Source of the DNA: Proteles cristata cristata
Lineage: Eukaryota; Chordata; Mammalia; Carnivora; Hyaenidae
Reading direction: 5' to 3'
DNA length: 64,000 bases
Assembly (NCBI GenBank): GCA_017311185.1
Contig: JAESUZ010005178.1
Location: 1-64,000, forward strand
Made by a program: the position numbers and the translations under genes. The notes under the pieces were generated by a model. That model made no database searches. It saw only the letters and a list, made by a program, of their open reading frames with translations, and was not told the DNA's origin. This document shows positions 31,900 through 43,289 of the stretch, piece by piece; positions within the stretch are counted from its first letter, which is position 1; each line of letters begins with the position of its first letter.

Positions 31900-32520
31900 A
31901 AATTCTAGGATGACCCCCTCAATGACCTTCACACTTTCCTGATTCCCTCTCTTTGATTATAGATAGAACCTGTGAATATGAGATAATCTATGATTATGTT
32001 ACATTACATGGCAAAAGAGATTTTTCAGATGCAGTCTCAAATCATTGAGTCAATCAAAAGGGCAGTCACTAAGTTGGCCAAACCTAATTGAATGAGCCCT
32101 TAAAGAGATGGCTTTTCCTTGTGTCAGAGAGATTTGAAGCATGAAAGAGGTGCAACATGAGGGAGATTTTCCACTTTTGGCTTTGAAGATAGAGGGGCTA
32201 TGTGGCAAGGAATGTGGGTGACATCTAAGCTGAGAATGGTCCCAGCTACTGGCTAGGAGTAAAATATGAACTCAGTCCTACAACCACAAGGAACTGAATT
32301 CTTTCACAGTCATGTAAGCTTGAAAAGGGACTCTAAACTCCAGATGAGAATGCAACCTGGCCAACACCTTGGTTTCAGCCTTAAGAGATCCTGAGCAGAG
32401 AACCCAATCATCACACATCTGGACTTTTGAGTTACCAAACTGTGATCCAAATAAATAAGTGTTCATTTAAACAGCTAAGTTTTGTATTTTGTTCCATGGC
32501 AATAGAAAACTAATATAGAG
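31900..32520 (+). repeat. Old LTR-like repeat
   Basis: Phrases typical of a dispersed mammalian element: GTTACATTACATGGCAAAAG, CAGTCCTACAACCACAAGG, GCCTTAAGAGATCCTGAGCAGAG, ending GGCAATAGAAAACTAATATA. Family not assigned with certainty (MaLR-like). Confidence 0.5.
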
Positions 32521-33054
32521 GCCATAATATGTCTCTTATGTTTTTGTAAAATTCATTAAAGCAAGAATATTGACTGCAATTTGAGACTAGTGTCTTCTTA
32601 CACTCCTACTTCCTATCATATTTTTGGTGGTGAGATGGATATGGGCATATTTTGGATCAAGCTAACAAGAAGTTGATTTAGGATTACATTTAGTTTGGGT
32701 TTAATTAGATAATTTATTGATGTGTTTATCAGTCCCTTCAGTGTATATTTAAGTAATTACTAGAAAGGCTTCACAAGGTGGTGAGTAGAAGCTCTGGGAT
32801 TCAAACTAGGGTTGTGTGAGTCTTAGGCTAATGAGCCTAATGGCTGCATTCTTAATAACTTTCATACATACACTTAGTGAACCATGAACAAATCGTATAG
32901 CCCAAATTAAAAGCATTATTGTTTAACACCAGTCACTTGACAGCATTTGACACCGTTTCCTACTTCATTCCCTGATCCCAAGGTATTTCTTTAGTCTTGA
33001 CTTCCATTGCTGTCCTATATGTACAATATGATTTATCAAAAATGGATTCCTGCT
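32521..33054. other. No gene recognised
   Basis: Noncoding. No feature seen. Confidence 0.5.
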
Positions 33055-33267
33055 GGGGCGCCTGGGTGGCTTAGTCGGTTAAGCGTCTGACTTTCGCTTA
33101 GGTCATGATGTCGCAGTTTGTGGGTTCGAGCCCCGCGTCGGGCTCTGTGCTGACTGCCAGGTCGGAGCCTGGAGCCTGTTTTGGAGTCTGTATCTCCCTC
33201 ACTCTCTGACCCTCCCCTACTCACGCTGTCTCTCTCTCTCTCCTAGAAATAAATAAAAATATTTAAA
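33055..33267 (+). repeat. SINEC with TSD
   Basis: Young-looking complete SINE. AAAATGGATTCCTGCT lies at 33039-33054 and 33269-33284. Confidence 0.95.
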
Positions 33268-33446
33268 AAAAATGGATTCCTGCTTTCGCTACACAAACCA
33301 TGTTTGTGGCTTTGCTCAATCACATCTACTTTTTGTATTAATTTCGTGGTGATTTGGCATGAAATACTGACATTGACTAAGATATCATTGTAGAGACCAA
33401 GGGCAGGATACCCCAAAATGTGCCACTTTGGCATATGATTATCTTA

Positions 33447-33581
33447 TGTATGTATGTATGTATGTATGTATGTATGTATTTCCTTAAGAAAATAAACTCT
33501 ATTCCCAACATAGAGCTCAAACTCAAGACCTTGAAATCAAGAGTCACATATTGTACCAACTGAGCCAACCAGGAGCCCCCA
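33447..33581 (-). repeat. Short SINEC with (TATG)n in its tail, TSD
   Basis: Reverse short SINE. Its A-tail side carries a (TATG)n microsatellite at 33444-33480. TSD GCATATGATTATCTTA at 33431-33446 and a one-base variant at 33582-33597. Confidence 0.88.
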
Positions 33582-33597
33582 GCATATGATTATTTTA

Positions 33598-34060
33598 AAT
33601 AAAAGTTACTTTATTTATAAGAAGGACACTCAGTCCCTCCTCTGTCCTGACAAAAGGAAATAAATCTCCCATGTGAAAGGTACCCTCCCTGTACCCTGTC
33701 TTATCACCAGAGATAGAGAATTCAGGGCTGAGAAAGCTGTATTAACAATCTTTGTTACTTTTTATTAATTTACTACCCCAGCCCAAATTCCGTTTAGATT
33801 TCATTACTAACTGAAGCTCCCAAAGTTAAGTTTTCTTTGTCCTGTCAGTTCCTCACAGACTTATTTAGTGTCTTTGTCTAAAAAGTATAAAAATTAGCTG
33901 CTTTGGTAATTTCTTTAGGTCTCAATGTCATTACGGGGCCTCTGTGTGCACATATTAAAGCTTTTTTCCCCTATTAATCTGTCTCATGTAAATCTAATTC
34001 TTAGTCCAGCTGGATAGCCTTGAAGGGTACTGGAAGAAAAATAATTTTCCCTTTATTCTT
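33598..34060 (+). repeat. LTR-like ERV fragment
   Basis: Looks like the 3' half of a class I LTR: AAAAAGTATAAAAATTAG (TATA-like) near 33880-33896, a polyadenylation-like TATTAAAG near 33954, then TTAATCTGTCTCATGTAAAT and AGGGTACTGGAAGAAAAA. Family uncertain. Confidence 0.45.
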
Positions 34061-34763
34061 CTAGATTCTTAGCTGAGACCAGCCACCCACTGTACTAAAA
34101 GATTAACAGGAGAAAAACAAATAAGTTTAATAACATGTTTATCTCCGATATACATAGGAGAAACCTAGGAAAACTGAGTAACTCCCCAAATGGCCCAAGT
34201 CACCACCTTAAATATCAACTCTAGCTAAAGACAAAAAATGTTGGGAGAGGGGAATCATTTAAGGGAGGTTACTAGGCAAAGCTTAGTATACAAGGGTAAG
34301 GTTGTTCTGCAGATTTAGGTCTTTGCCTTTCCCATTGATAAGAGTTTCTAGAGGTTTTTTTTTTTTTTTTTAGTAATCTCTACATCCTACAGGGGGCTTC
34401 AACTCAGACCCCCAGATCAATACTCATGCTCTACCGACTGAGCCAGCCAGGCAACCCAAGAGTTTCTAGAGATTTAGTCATCCTATTTTTATTTGGTACA
34501 CAGAGGGAGACACCCTTACAAATGGATATTTCCCTTTATAAATGTAAATGCCTCTTTCAAAAGGATAACTTATACTCAGTTTTCAGAACTTCTCCTCTGG
34601 AGGCTGTTTTGTTTTGTTTAGTTTAGTTTTTTAAGAATAAAGAGCCTAAAATAATCCTTGTGCGAAATATGCCACAGAGACATATTTGGTGGTGGCAAAT
34701 TCTGTTCCCTTCAGGACACTGACAGGACACTGTGACTGTCATCACTAAGAATATTTAAGATAA
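34061..34763. other. No gene; unassigned repeat-like sequence
   Basis: Contains a short SINE at 34355-34458. The rest may continue an old LTR element, but I cannot assign it. Confidence 0.4.
34355..34458 (-). repeat. Short SINEC (tRNA part only), TSD
   Basis: Reverse tRNA-like body. AGAGTTTCTAGAG at 34341-34353 and 34459-34471. Confidence 0.9.
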
Positions 34764-34961
34764 GGGGTGCTTATGTGACTCAGTGAGTTAAACATCTGAC
34801 TCTTCATGGGCTCAGGTCATGATTCCATGGTTCCTGGGTTTGAGCCCCACAATGGGCTCTGCACTGCCAATGCTTGGGATACTCTGTCTCCCTCTCTCTC
34901 TGCCCCTCCCTTGCTCACTCTCTGTCTCTCTCAAAATAAATAAATACACATAGAAAAAAAA
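34764..34961 (+). repeat. SINEC with TSD
   Basis: Complete SINE. AATATTTAAGATAAG lies at about 34750-34764 and 34962-34976. Confidence 0.93.
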
Positions 34962-34976
34962 AATATTTAAGATAAG

Positions 34977-35359
34977 AATTTGCACAAGAAAATTTAAAAT
35001 AAATCTTAAACTCACATAAGAAAGAAATTTGATAGAATTTGACAGCTGTTTACTCAAATTTGACAATACTAAAAATTTGCCTATCACCAAGAATGCATAG
35101 TAAAGTTGAAACTTTTATCAATATTCATAATAAATTGATTAACCTTGGAAAGAAAAGATTGAATTATCTTAACATTTTCTCTAGGAAAAATGATATTACA
35201 AAGCTGTCATATGAAGAGAGGATCCAAGAGTTTGTACCCAAAAAATTGTAGGGGAAAAAAGTTAGAGGTGTACCAGGCAGTTAAGTAATAAAAATGCTAT
35301 TTGGGATGAGAGGAAAACTCTCTAAAGGCCTGTTAAACAAGGGAAGTCATCTTAGATTT
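34977..35359. other. No gene recognised
   Basis: A/T-rich noncoding sequence. Confidence 0.5.
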
Positions 35360-35720
35360 CTTTTTAAGTCACCATGACTGTATATAAAATTTGTTCAAAC
35401 CAAAAGCCTGATTTATGGCCCGCCATGCATGTCACATATATATTGTACACCTGCTTTGTGAATGAGTAGCCTAAAGACAAACCATCTTGACCTTGAGACA
35501 TGGATAATTGCTCCTACTCCGTGCATGCCTTTACAGTAAAACCACTGATTCCTGACTATATGCTAATCTATAGTTTTTTGAGCTTTTACAAGGTGTAAAC
35601 AGTATATAGCCCTGTAAAAACTATTCATTCTCCAGAACACTTTCCTTTCCTGTGAAGGATTTCTTTCCCAGGCAGCTATCCTAACTTGGGCTCAAATAAA
35701 ACTATTTCATACTTTCAGGG
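35360..35720 (+). repeat. LTR-like fragment
   Basis: End of an LTR by layout: AACAGTATATAGCCCTG (TATA-like), CTCCAGAACACTTTCC, then GGGCTCAAATAAAACTATTTC with AATAAA near 35696. Confidence 0.45.
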
Positions 35721-35927
35721 ATTCTAAAAGGTTTGTTCATGTTGTGTCAATATTTCTATGTGTCCCATTTCTAATAGGAATGTTTCACATATGTCAGCTG
35801 TCCAGGTTTTGTATTTTTTTCTCGTTATATTATAAATATTAACTTTGGTACCTAAGTGCCTCTATTATGTACACACATACCCTTTCAATGTTTCTTTTCT
35901 CTCTCTTTTTATTAAATCTAGTTAGTC

Positions 35928-36122
35928 TGGTTATTTAAAGTTTATTTATTTTGAGGGGATGAGAGATTGAGTGGTGGAGGGGCAGAGAGAGAGGGTCCCA
36001 AGCAGGCTATGCACAGGCAGTGTGGAGCCTGACACAGGGCTAGAACTCATGAACTGTGAAATCATGACCTGAGCTGAAATCAAGAGTCAGAGGATTAACT
36101 GACCGAGCCACCCAGGTGTCCC
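35928..36122 (-). repeat. SINEC with TSD
   Basis: Reverse SINE. AAATCTAGTTAGT at 35914-35926 and AAATTCTAGTTAGT from 36123. Confidence 0.92.
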
Positions 36123-36136
36123 AAATTCTAGTTAGT

Positions 36137-36307
36137 TGAATTTGTGCAATATTGATTTCAGAAGTAGAATTCAGTGATTCTTCACTTACATAGAATACCC
36201 AGAGTTCATCACGAGTGTCCTCCTTAATATCCATCACCCATCTAGCCCATCTCCCACGCACCTCCCTCCATCAACTCTTAGTTTGTTCTCTATCGTTAAG
36301 AGTCTTT
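36137..36307 (-). mobile_element. L1 3' UTR fragment
   Basis: Reverse L1 end, like 8640-8820 and 40300-40430: CAGTGATTCTTCACTTACAT, CATCACCCATCTAGCCC, CTCTTAGTTTGTTCTCTAT. Confidence 0.78.
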
Positions 36308-36390
36308 TTTTTTTAAGTTTACTGATTCATTTTGAGAGATAGCACGAGAAGAGAAGGGGCAGAGAGAGGGGGAGAGAGAGAGAAAATCCC
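36308..36390 (-). repeat. Truncated SINEC
   Basis: Only the A-tail and GA-rich part of a reverse SINE are present. The tRNA head is missing. Confidence 0.7.
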
Positions 36391-37224
36391 TGCTTTTCAT
36401 CTTGGATTTCTATGAAGACCGCTCACATGAAGCATTAATGCAAGTAACAGAACTTATCAAAGTTTGGGTGGATGAAGGGTCATATGTTATAGCAACATGA
36501 ACAATTAAAAATTGATTACTAAACATTCTTGCATTTAAAGGTCCTTGGCTGCATTACTACTTGGGAGTTCTCTGTAAACCATTCTCCTGCCATTGATCCA
36601 CTCTTGCTTCTTTCTCCCTTCATCCATTTCCTTTTTTTCCTTCTTTGCCCCACCCCAAATTCATGTTTGTTTCTTATGAAGGGAAGTTTAGCTACATATG
36701 TGTTATCTTCCAGTCCTTTCCATCAGAGCTTCTCCTTCTTCCCTGCAATTGGCATATCAGAGTATTTTCCTTAAGAAAGACTGTCTTTTTCTGAACAGAA
36801 ATCTCTTGCAAAACATAGTCTCTTAATTTCATGAGATATGAAATAGGGTTTGTTAGACCCATTTGAGGCTTCTGAAGTCCACAGCTAGCACTGAAAGAGT
36901 TAGGATTGAAACCCAGTTTTTACTCAGTCTGAGTCTAGTCTTCCCACTACCCAGTACACTATAATTAGAGAACAAGTATGTCCAGGATGACGGTTGGAGA
37001 AATTGCTCTTAGGTGAAGCTTTCCCTAACTGGAAGAGAAGGGCATACTGCAGGCTATAAGCCTCTCCCTGAGGCCAACTCCAGAGCCAGTAGAGCAGTGC
37101 CCACTATCTGCAGCAAAATCATTGGCACCCAGATTCACTAGGCCACTGGATACCTGAGCTGTTTAGTCTAGGTGCCAGTTGAGACACAACCTGGGCACTT
37201 TTGTTTTTTTAAACAAATTTGACT
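36391..37224. repeat. No gene; MIR remnant
   Basis: 36800-36965 has MIR-like 3' text (GGATTGAAACCCAG, CTGAGTCTAGTC). The rest is unassigned. Confidence 0.45.
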
Positions 37225-37350
37225 TGTAGGTCTTATAGCAGCCCAAAGAAGTGAATACTGTTACTATGTACAAGTTACAGACAAGCAAATTCAATATCAG
37301 AGAACTTAAGTGACTTGCCTAAAGTCACACAGTTAGTAAATGGAAGAAGC
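37225..37350 (+). repeat. MIR
   Basis: AAGTGAATACTGTTACTATG, CTTAAGTGACTTGCCTAAAG, TCACACAGTTAGTAAATGG. Confidence 0.75.
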
Positions 37351-37778
37351 CAAAATGTAGACTCTTGGACATCACGCACTGTCAATGTCCTTCAGCCAAA
37401 CACCACCAGGGCATGACTGGGGTTGATCAAGCTGGGATTATTTTTCATTGCCACAAAGAGAGACACCTCAACACCGCCACTGACCACCTTGTGGTGGCCT
37501 TCATGACAACAAGCAATAAGCTCAACTTGTTCAACCCCAGGTGTGCTCCTTGCGGTCTTTGGCTGGAGGGCATTGACAGAAACGGAGGTTCACTGAAATT
37601 CAGTTGAAACACTCACTTCCTTGGACCCAGTTCTTCCACTTAGTAATAGTGACCATATCTTAGACTTCTTGTGTCTACTTGTTTGAGATACCAATCTGCC
37701 TATATCTGGGAAGTAAATTCACACTGAACTGAGCTCCGATATTTCATTGAATTTCTTCAGCATTGAGTTTATTTTGCT
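37351..37778. other. No gene recognised
   Basis: An 80-codon frame at 37365-37607 has no known product. Treated as noncoding. Confidence 0.45.
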
Positions 37779-37989
37779 TTTTTTTAATGCTTATTTATTT
37801 TGAGAGAGAGAGAGATAGAAAGCGAGCAGGGAGAGGGTAAGAGAGAGAGGGAAACAGAGAATCTAAGCAGGCTCTGCAACTGTCAGCACAGAGCCCAATG
37901 TAGGGCTCGAACCTATGAACCACGAGATCATGACCTGAGCATGAAACCAAGAGTCAAAAGCTTAACTGACTCAGCCACCCAGGAGCCCC
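37779..37989 (-). repeat. SINEC
   Basis: Reverse SINE from the T-run to CAGCCACCCAGGAGCCCC. Confidence 0.92.
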
Positions 37990-38013
37990 TTGTCAAGAGT
38001 CTCTGTGGTTGGT

Positions 38014-38061
38014 TTCCCGACTATATTATACTTATTATACTTCCCGACTATATTATACTTA
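38014..38061. repeat. 27-bp tandem duplication
   Basis: TTCCCGACTATATTATACTT occurs twice, at 38014 and 38041. Confidence 0.9.
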
Positions 38062-38081
38062 CCCAGGAACTTACCTTAGGT

Positions 38082-38292
38082 TCCTGGGTACCTCAGTCAG
38101 TTCAGTGTCTGAGTCCTGATTTCAGTTCTGGTCATGATCTCAGGTTTTGTGAGTTCGAGCGATGCATTGGGCTCCTCACAGTGTGGAGCCTGACTGAGAT
38201 TCTCTCCCTATCTTTTTCCTTTGGCCCCTCCAGTGTTTGTGCTATCTCTCTCTCACACACACACAATAAATAAATACACTTTAAAAAATGCT
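38082..38292 (+). repeat. SINEC, diverged
   Basis: Head GGTTCCTGGGTACCTCAGTC, CT region, (CA)n and AAATAAATAAATAC tail. Confidence 0.88.
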
Positions 38293-38499
38293 TCTTTTCT
38301 TAAAAAGAGTCTCCCAAATTCTAAGTTTCAGACCCCACAACCTAGCTCTATCCCTGGAATGGTAAGTAGTATGAAACTTTTGGTTGCAATTGGAAAGGGT
38401 TAATAAGGATATGAATGTGGTACAGAAGTGGGAAATAGATCAACTGTGGAGGCTGAATTAATAATCATTTTGAAGACCAGAACACTGTGACCAGCTTTT

Positions 38500-38658
38500 T
38501 AAAAATGTTTATTTATTTCTGAGAGAGGCAGAGCATGAACGGGAGAGGGGAAGACACAGAAGCTGAAGCAGGCTCCAGGCTCTGAGCTGTCAGCACAGAG
38601 CCCAACCCAGGGTTCATACTCACCAGCTTATCCCACTGAGCCACCCAGATACCCCAAG
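38500..38658 (-). repeat. SINEC with TSD
   Basis: Reverse SINE with a shortened head. GTGACCAGCTTTT at 38487-38499 and 38659-38671. Confidence 0.92.
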
Positions 38659-39049
38659 GTGACCAGCTTTTAAAATCTGAAATTCCAAGGTGTCCTTGGT
38701 ACTATTAGATTATATGACCTCAGAGGCTGACTTTCTTTAAAACCACCCTCCCCACCCCTCACAAAGGTAGCCTCCAGCTGCTCTTTCAATTTTTCAAAAA
38801 AGAGGCTGCCTAAAGAATCTATATTTGTGTTGTTACTGAGCAGAGAAAACAGGTGGCTGGTTAATTTGTTTACCCACACACACACTTGAATCTACCTCCT
38901 GCTTCCCAAATGGCAGTAAATACCTCTTTTCTATTTTCTAATGACAAAGTGTATGTAGGTGGATATTACTATCAGTAATAATAATAATAATAACTGTATA
39001 GAACAGAACTGACGAATATTTTTTAAAAACTCGTAAAAATCTCTCTCAC

Positions 39050-40210
39050 TTGGAGCCTCATATCCTCAACCCCATTTCAGTGTCTGGACAGGATTGCAAG
39101 GGATATAGTAGAGATCTGGGTCTTGGGCGAGGGTAGGTGGACAATCTAGGGAGCAGGAAAGAAAAAAAGGAAACATGGGTTGATCCTCCCAGATAGTCTG
39201 AGAAAGGCAAGTAGAAATTCCAGGGAGATGACACAATTTTCATGTTTCTGGGGAAGACTGAAAAGACTAACAGTCAAGTTGGGTGGGGGGAGGGGACCGA
39301 GTGGGGAGGGACAACCTAACTCCTGCAGCAGTGCTATAGGAAAGGTTAATTGGAAACCCGAGCTCACTGATAACACGGGTTTCGCTGGTTAAAACGCAGG
39401 CGTGAATATAAGTCACTGTCCTCTGAGTCCTCTTTCCTGCCCCAGAACCATCTCCCTATTACCTTGGAGGCAGGCAGGTGAGCTTCTGGACCCCAAACAT
39501 TAGGAGACTACCGCCTGCTTCGGATCTGAGGAAGTTTGAGAGGAGAGGATACCCGCAGGCGAGGGAAAACACCAAAGCGAGTTTAAGACTGCACTGCCGA
39601 TACTCCTTTCCTGTCCCTGCTCGAGTCCATTTGGGAACAAAAATTGTGGACTACGGTGAGGGATCTGGGGAGGTGACGGGCGGTCAGATTTGGGTATTAG
39701 TTCCCTATTGCATTAAAAACAGGCTGGTCACCGGTCCAGGTAAAGAGGAGGGGGAAGGAAATGCCCAGGTTCCCTACAAGTCAGTGTGGAGGTGGGAGCC
39801 ACCTGCCAATCACTGGAAGGGGAAAGAGGGTGAGAGGACCCCCAGCAGGTCTTGTAAAGCACTTCTCACACCACAGGCCTACCCTCTTTTCATTTAGATT
39901 CAGAAAATGGTGGGCAATGGGGAATGCTGGGGAGGTGGGCGGCAACCTGCGTGGGTGCCAGTTTCCTATTGTGGGGGATGTAGGCGTGTCCAGCGGAAGA
40001 TGCAAGCAACCCGGATCCCAGCAGATGGGTGAGAGTGTGGCTGGTACTTGTAGCTCTCAGGGTTGGGGGCAAGCGGACAATCCTCTATGGGACTGTATTC
40101 CCTACACTCCCGCCTTGAGGTGTACACTCCCGCGCGTGCGCGTGTATATGTCTGGCCGGGTGAGTGTGTGCGTGTGTGTGGCATTTAGGAGACTTGACAG
40201 CGCTCTCTAG
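39050..40210. promoter_or_regulatory. Orphan CpG- and GC-rich block with internal repeats
   Basis: This is the only CpG-enriched region besides the two gene promoters. Blocks at about 39603-39720, 39870-39985 and 40060-40120 are related to each other (GGGGAGGTG..GGCGG, TTAGTTCCCTATTG-type phrases). They also resemble 17080-17165 in the TCEAL1 promoter (CATTT..G..AGAAAATGGTGG.., GGGAGGTG). Donor-like sites: CAG/GTGAGC at about 39477 and ACG/GTGAGG at about 39655. No TCEAL-like coding exon follows. The frames at 39478-40210 have no recognisable product. It may be the promoter relic of a lost TCEAL-type gene or an unannotated noncoding transcript start. Confidence 0.45.
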
Positions 40211-40270
40211 AAAGGAGTACTATGGATTCTTTTTTCCATTTCTTTCCTCTAGGAAAAGATGGCCTTTTTT

Positions 40271-40440
40271 TTTTTTTCTGTAGAGGATGTTTTATTTTTT
40301 TTATTTTTAATAGTTTATTGTCAAGTTGGTTTCCATATAACACCCAGTGCTCATCCCCACAAGTGTCCTCCTCCATGCCCATCACCCTCCTTCACCTCTC
40401 CCCCCACCCCCATCAGCCCTCAGTTTGTTCTTGGGATGGT
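40271..40440 (-). mobile_element. L1 3' UTR fragment with TSD
   Basis: Reverse L1 end (ATTGTCAAGTTGGTTTCC, CACCCAGTGCTCATCCC, CCCTCAGTTTGTTCT). AGATGGCCTTTTTT at 40257-40270 and a one-base variant at 40441-40454. Confidence 0.85.
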
Positions 40441-40469
40441 AGATGGTCTTTTTTCACAAGAAATTTCCT

Positions 40470-40625
40470 GACATGATAACACCTGAAGATTAGCAATAAC
40501 TCTGTGTGGCAGAATTCTGGATTCTTATGTTAATTTTTACTTTTTGTGTGTGTCTTCTGTTTTTCCAAAAAGTGTATCTATTACCTGGGTAATATTATCA
40601 TAAGGTTAAAAATGAAAATATGCAA
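40470..40625 (+). mobile_element. Possible old L1 3' tail
   Basis: TTTTACTTTTTGTGTGTGTC, TTTTCCAAAAAGTGTATC, then an ATTACCTGGGTAAT-type end. It resembles the tail found in the TCEAL1 3' UTR, but weakly. Confidence 0.3.
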
Positions 40626-40749
40626 TTTTGAAGGATCTATTAAATAAGCTAAAAGAGTAATCACACTAAGCCACAGATCTGTCCTCAGTATATTTTTGTG
40701 ACAGAATAGGCATTTTAACAAGTTTCACAGGTGACTGTTGCACTCTAAA

Positions 40750-41030
40750 TTTTGAGAGCCAATACTGTGTTTGTCAGGTTAGGCTGAGCTTATGCTGTGG
40801 TAACAATCTCCCAAGCCCCTGTGGCTTAATGGGCAAATGTTTATTTCTAGCACACAATAAATGCCCAACATAATTGGTGAAGGTCAGGAGTGAGAGGGCT
40901 CTGCTTCCCATAGTCTGTCAGAGACCCCAGGTGACAAGTACAAAGGTACTTGGAACATCGCTTGCTGGTCACTGGCAAGTGAAGAGTGTCATGAAGATCT
41001 CTCACTCACTCTTCTAAAGTAATGATCTGG
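40750..41030. repeat. Unassigned old interspersed repeat
   Basis: Phrases such as GTTAGGCTGAGCTTATGCTG, GTGGCTTAATGGGCAAATG and GTTTATTTCTAGCACAC are typical of a dispersed mammalian repeat. Family not named with confidence. Confidence 0.4.
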
Positions 41031-41309
41031 AAGTAATAGAAATCACTGCTGTGCAGAGCTGACTGGCCTAAACTAGTCGTGTGGCCTTACCCAACAGCAA
41101 GAAGCTGGGGGTTCTATGGGAATAAGAAGTATGGTTTTCCGTGTACCTAAAAGGAGTGTAAACTATAAAGTGAGAAAAAGAAACTAAAAATATTCATAAG
41201 AATTCAAGGGGAGAATGCTTTTCTAAAGCACTGAAACAAAAAATTACAAATTGTAAAGAAAAAGTGACACGTGTAATATATGAACATTTCCTGTGAAACA
41301 AAGCAAGAA

Positions 41310-42740
41310 TGAATGACCCCTTGGCTTTTGGTTTTTACTATGATGCCATTTGGGGAGATCTTCACATTTCTAGACCATTCTTCAAGGTTATGGAAGCCTG
41401 ATGGATGCTGGTTGTGCTAGATTCTAGTTGGGGTAAGTTTCCAGGGGCTCACTGTGCCAATTTGACAAGACAGTAAGAATCCAACCCTCTGGCTCTCAGA
41501 TGGGTGGCATTCAGGCAGGATGTGGAAGGGTTCACCCAAGTCACACTCCTCTACAGGGTGGGTCTGATTTTGGTTTCTCTGCTCCAGCCTGCAGCAGGCA
41601 CCAGACCCTCTGAAGCTGATGGCCAGATTATCCTGGACATACGTACCTGGGGGGCAATAACTGTCCCCATTGCAGGTCAGAGCACTTTGCCTTTCCTTCC
41701 TTTTCCCTTTCTCTTTTGGGGAAATTTTTTTTTAAGGGGAAAAGATAAAGTCCCAAGGATTCCTAACTGGAAACATTGGTTGGGATAGTCTTTGAGTAGG
41801 CAGATATCTGACCTGAGTCTGACCAGGTAACTTGGGGCTGAAGCAGAAGCAGCTGGCCCTCAGAGTCCAGTGAAGTAGCCCCCACAAATGGAGTTAGGCA
41901 TTAGATTAAACCTCACCCATTCCTTTTCTACCTGCCTTGCACAGACTCCCCTAAAGGGCCTCAGATGTGCCCCAACCTGTTTTCGTAGTTTTGTGGTGAC
42001 TTTTGCTATGTGTGCCTGGTGTGGTGCTTCTGATGTCTGTGTCATCCTAGGCCCATAGGCAGAGGAGAACCCAGGTAAAGGGAACTTGCAAAAGCATGAA
42101 GTTGAATGACATAGGGGAAAAGGGATTTCATCTTCTGTGTGAACATCCCCACGACTTGAGGGGTCAGGGCCATTAAGTTGTAAATTGCTGTGAAGATGCT
42201 TTTGAAGGCATTAATGGTGCATGGTCAGTAGCATCCAGAGCCTGGTTCTCTGGGGTTCTCACCACTTCCCTGCTCACAGAGAAGGCTGGTAACCCATTAC
42301 ATGTTCAAGAAGTGACTTGCCCAAGAGAAGGACAAATATCATATGTTTGCACGTATAGGAGGATTAGGAGGAACTTAACGAGAACTGGGGAGAAGAAGGG
42401 GGAAAGAGTGGAGAGAAAGAGAAAGTAACCAGTGAGAGACTTGAATGTTGAGAAATGTGTCCCCAGGTGGCATCTCTGACAAGTGGGGGGAGGGAGATGG
42501 GTATGAGAAGGGCACTGGGATGAAATACCCTGAAAGCTGTAAGTTCAATTTGGACAATGAATCAGCCTAAAAAGTACAGAGAGAAAGTGACTTGCCTAGC
42601 CAACTCCAGAGCAGAAAGCATTGAGGGTCCCAGACCCTGGATAGAGCCCTCTGCTAACCAGGATACCCAGGATTTTAGGTGACAGTGCTTGACAGTGGGA
42701 GCTTCTGTGGCGACTTAGTATAGAATGGATCAGCTTCCAG
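41310..42740 (+). repeat. Duplicated noncoding segment, copy B (element 2)
   Basis: Aligns in order with 21640-22760. The core at 41461-41776 is about 99% identical to 21792-22106. After 41776 the copies differ by an insertion of about 10 bp and scattered changes, and copy B carries an extra L1 end at 42323-42584. Frame 41504-41788 repeats the one in copy A but has no known product. Confidence 0.85.
42323..42584 (+). mobile_element. L1 3' end inside element 2 copy B
   Basis: Starts in the L1 phrase AGAAGGACAAATATCATATG and runs through the G-rich 3' UTR. AAGTGACTTGCC lies at 42310-42321 and 42585-42596. The matching site in copy A (about 22607-22620) is empty, so it inserted after the duplication. 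Confidence 0.82.
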
Positions 42741-43289
42741 TTCCTTGCAAAAATTCATGCTTGAATTGGAGAAGGTAAGTGGATGACTGCCAGAAAAGTC
42801 ACCAGGTCTGTGGTACCTATGGAGTCACACAGCTATTTACTCAAAAGAACATTTAGATATTGCCTGACATTTATGCTAAGGCTACACTTTCCCTAGACTG
42901 CTCCCACATTATAACTGAGCATAGTTGTACAGCTAGAGCCAGGCTATTTCAGCTCATTGGAGGACCTTCTAAAATCTTTTGTTTCTGCACCCTGTTGGCC
43001 TGGTGCAGACTTTCTCATTTATTGCACTGCAGTCTGGGACTCTTTTTGCCTAATCTTCTCTCTCCTTATCTCTCTTTTCACAGGTGTGATACATGCATCA
43101 CGGTCTGAAGGCTCTCCCCATCTCCTGCTTCTTCCCTTTATCTTTCATAGATGTTTCCCTAACAAATCTTTTGTATGTCTACTCTTGTCTTGGCATTTGC
43201 TTCTAGGAGGGTCTGAACTGATAATAGGGTCAGAGTACTTTCACAGATGAGATCTCAAGTTTCACATTTCTCAATAGTTGTACTATATT
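42741..43289. other. No gene recognised
   Basis: An open frame at 42957-43250 has no known product. The right end (GCATTTGCTTCTAGGAGGGTC) looks like an old repeat. Confidence 0.4.

Noticed and set aside
33444..33480. CRISPR-like short repeats
   Set aside because: Plain (TATG)n microsatellite in a SINE tail. No spacers, and this is a mammalian genome.
39478..40210. 139- and 149-codon overlapping frames
   Set aside because: GC-rich block with few stops. Two frames are open in the same place on both strands and no family is recognisable.
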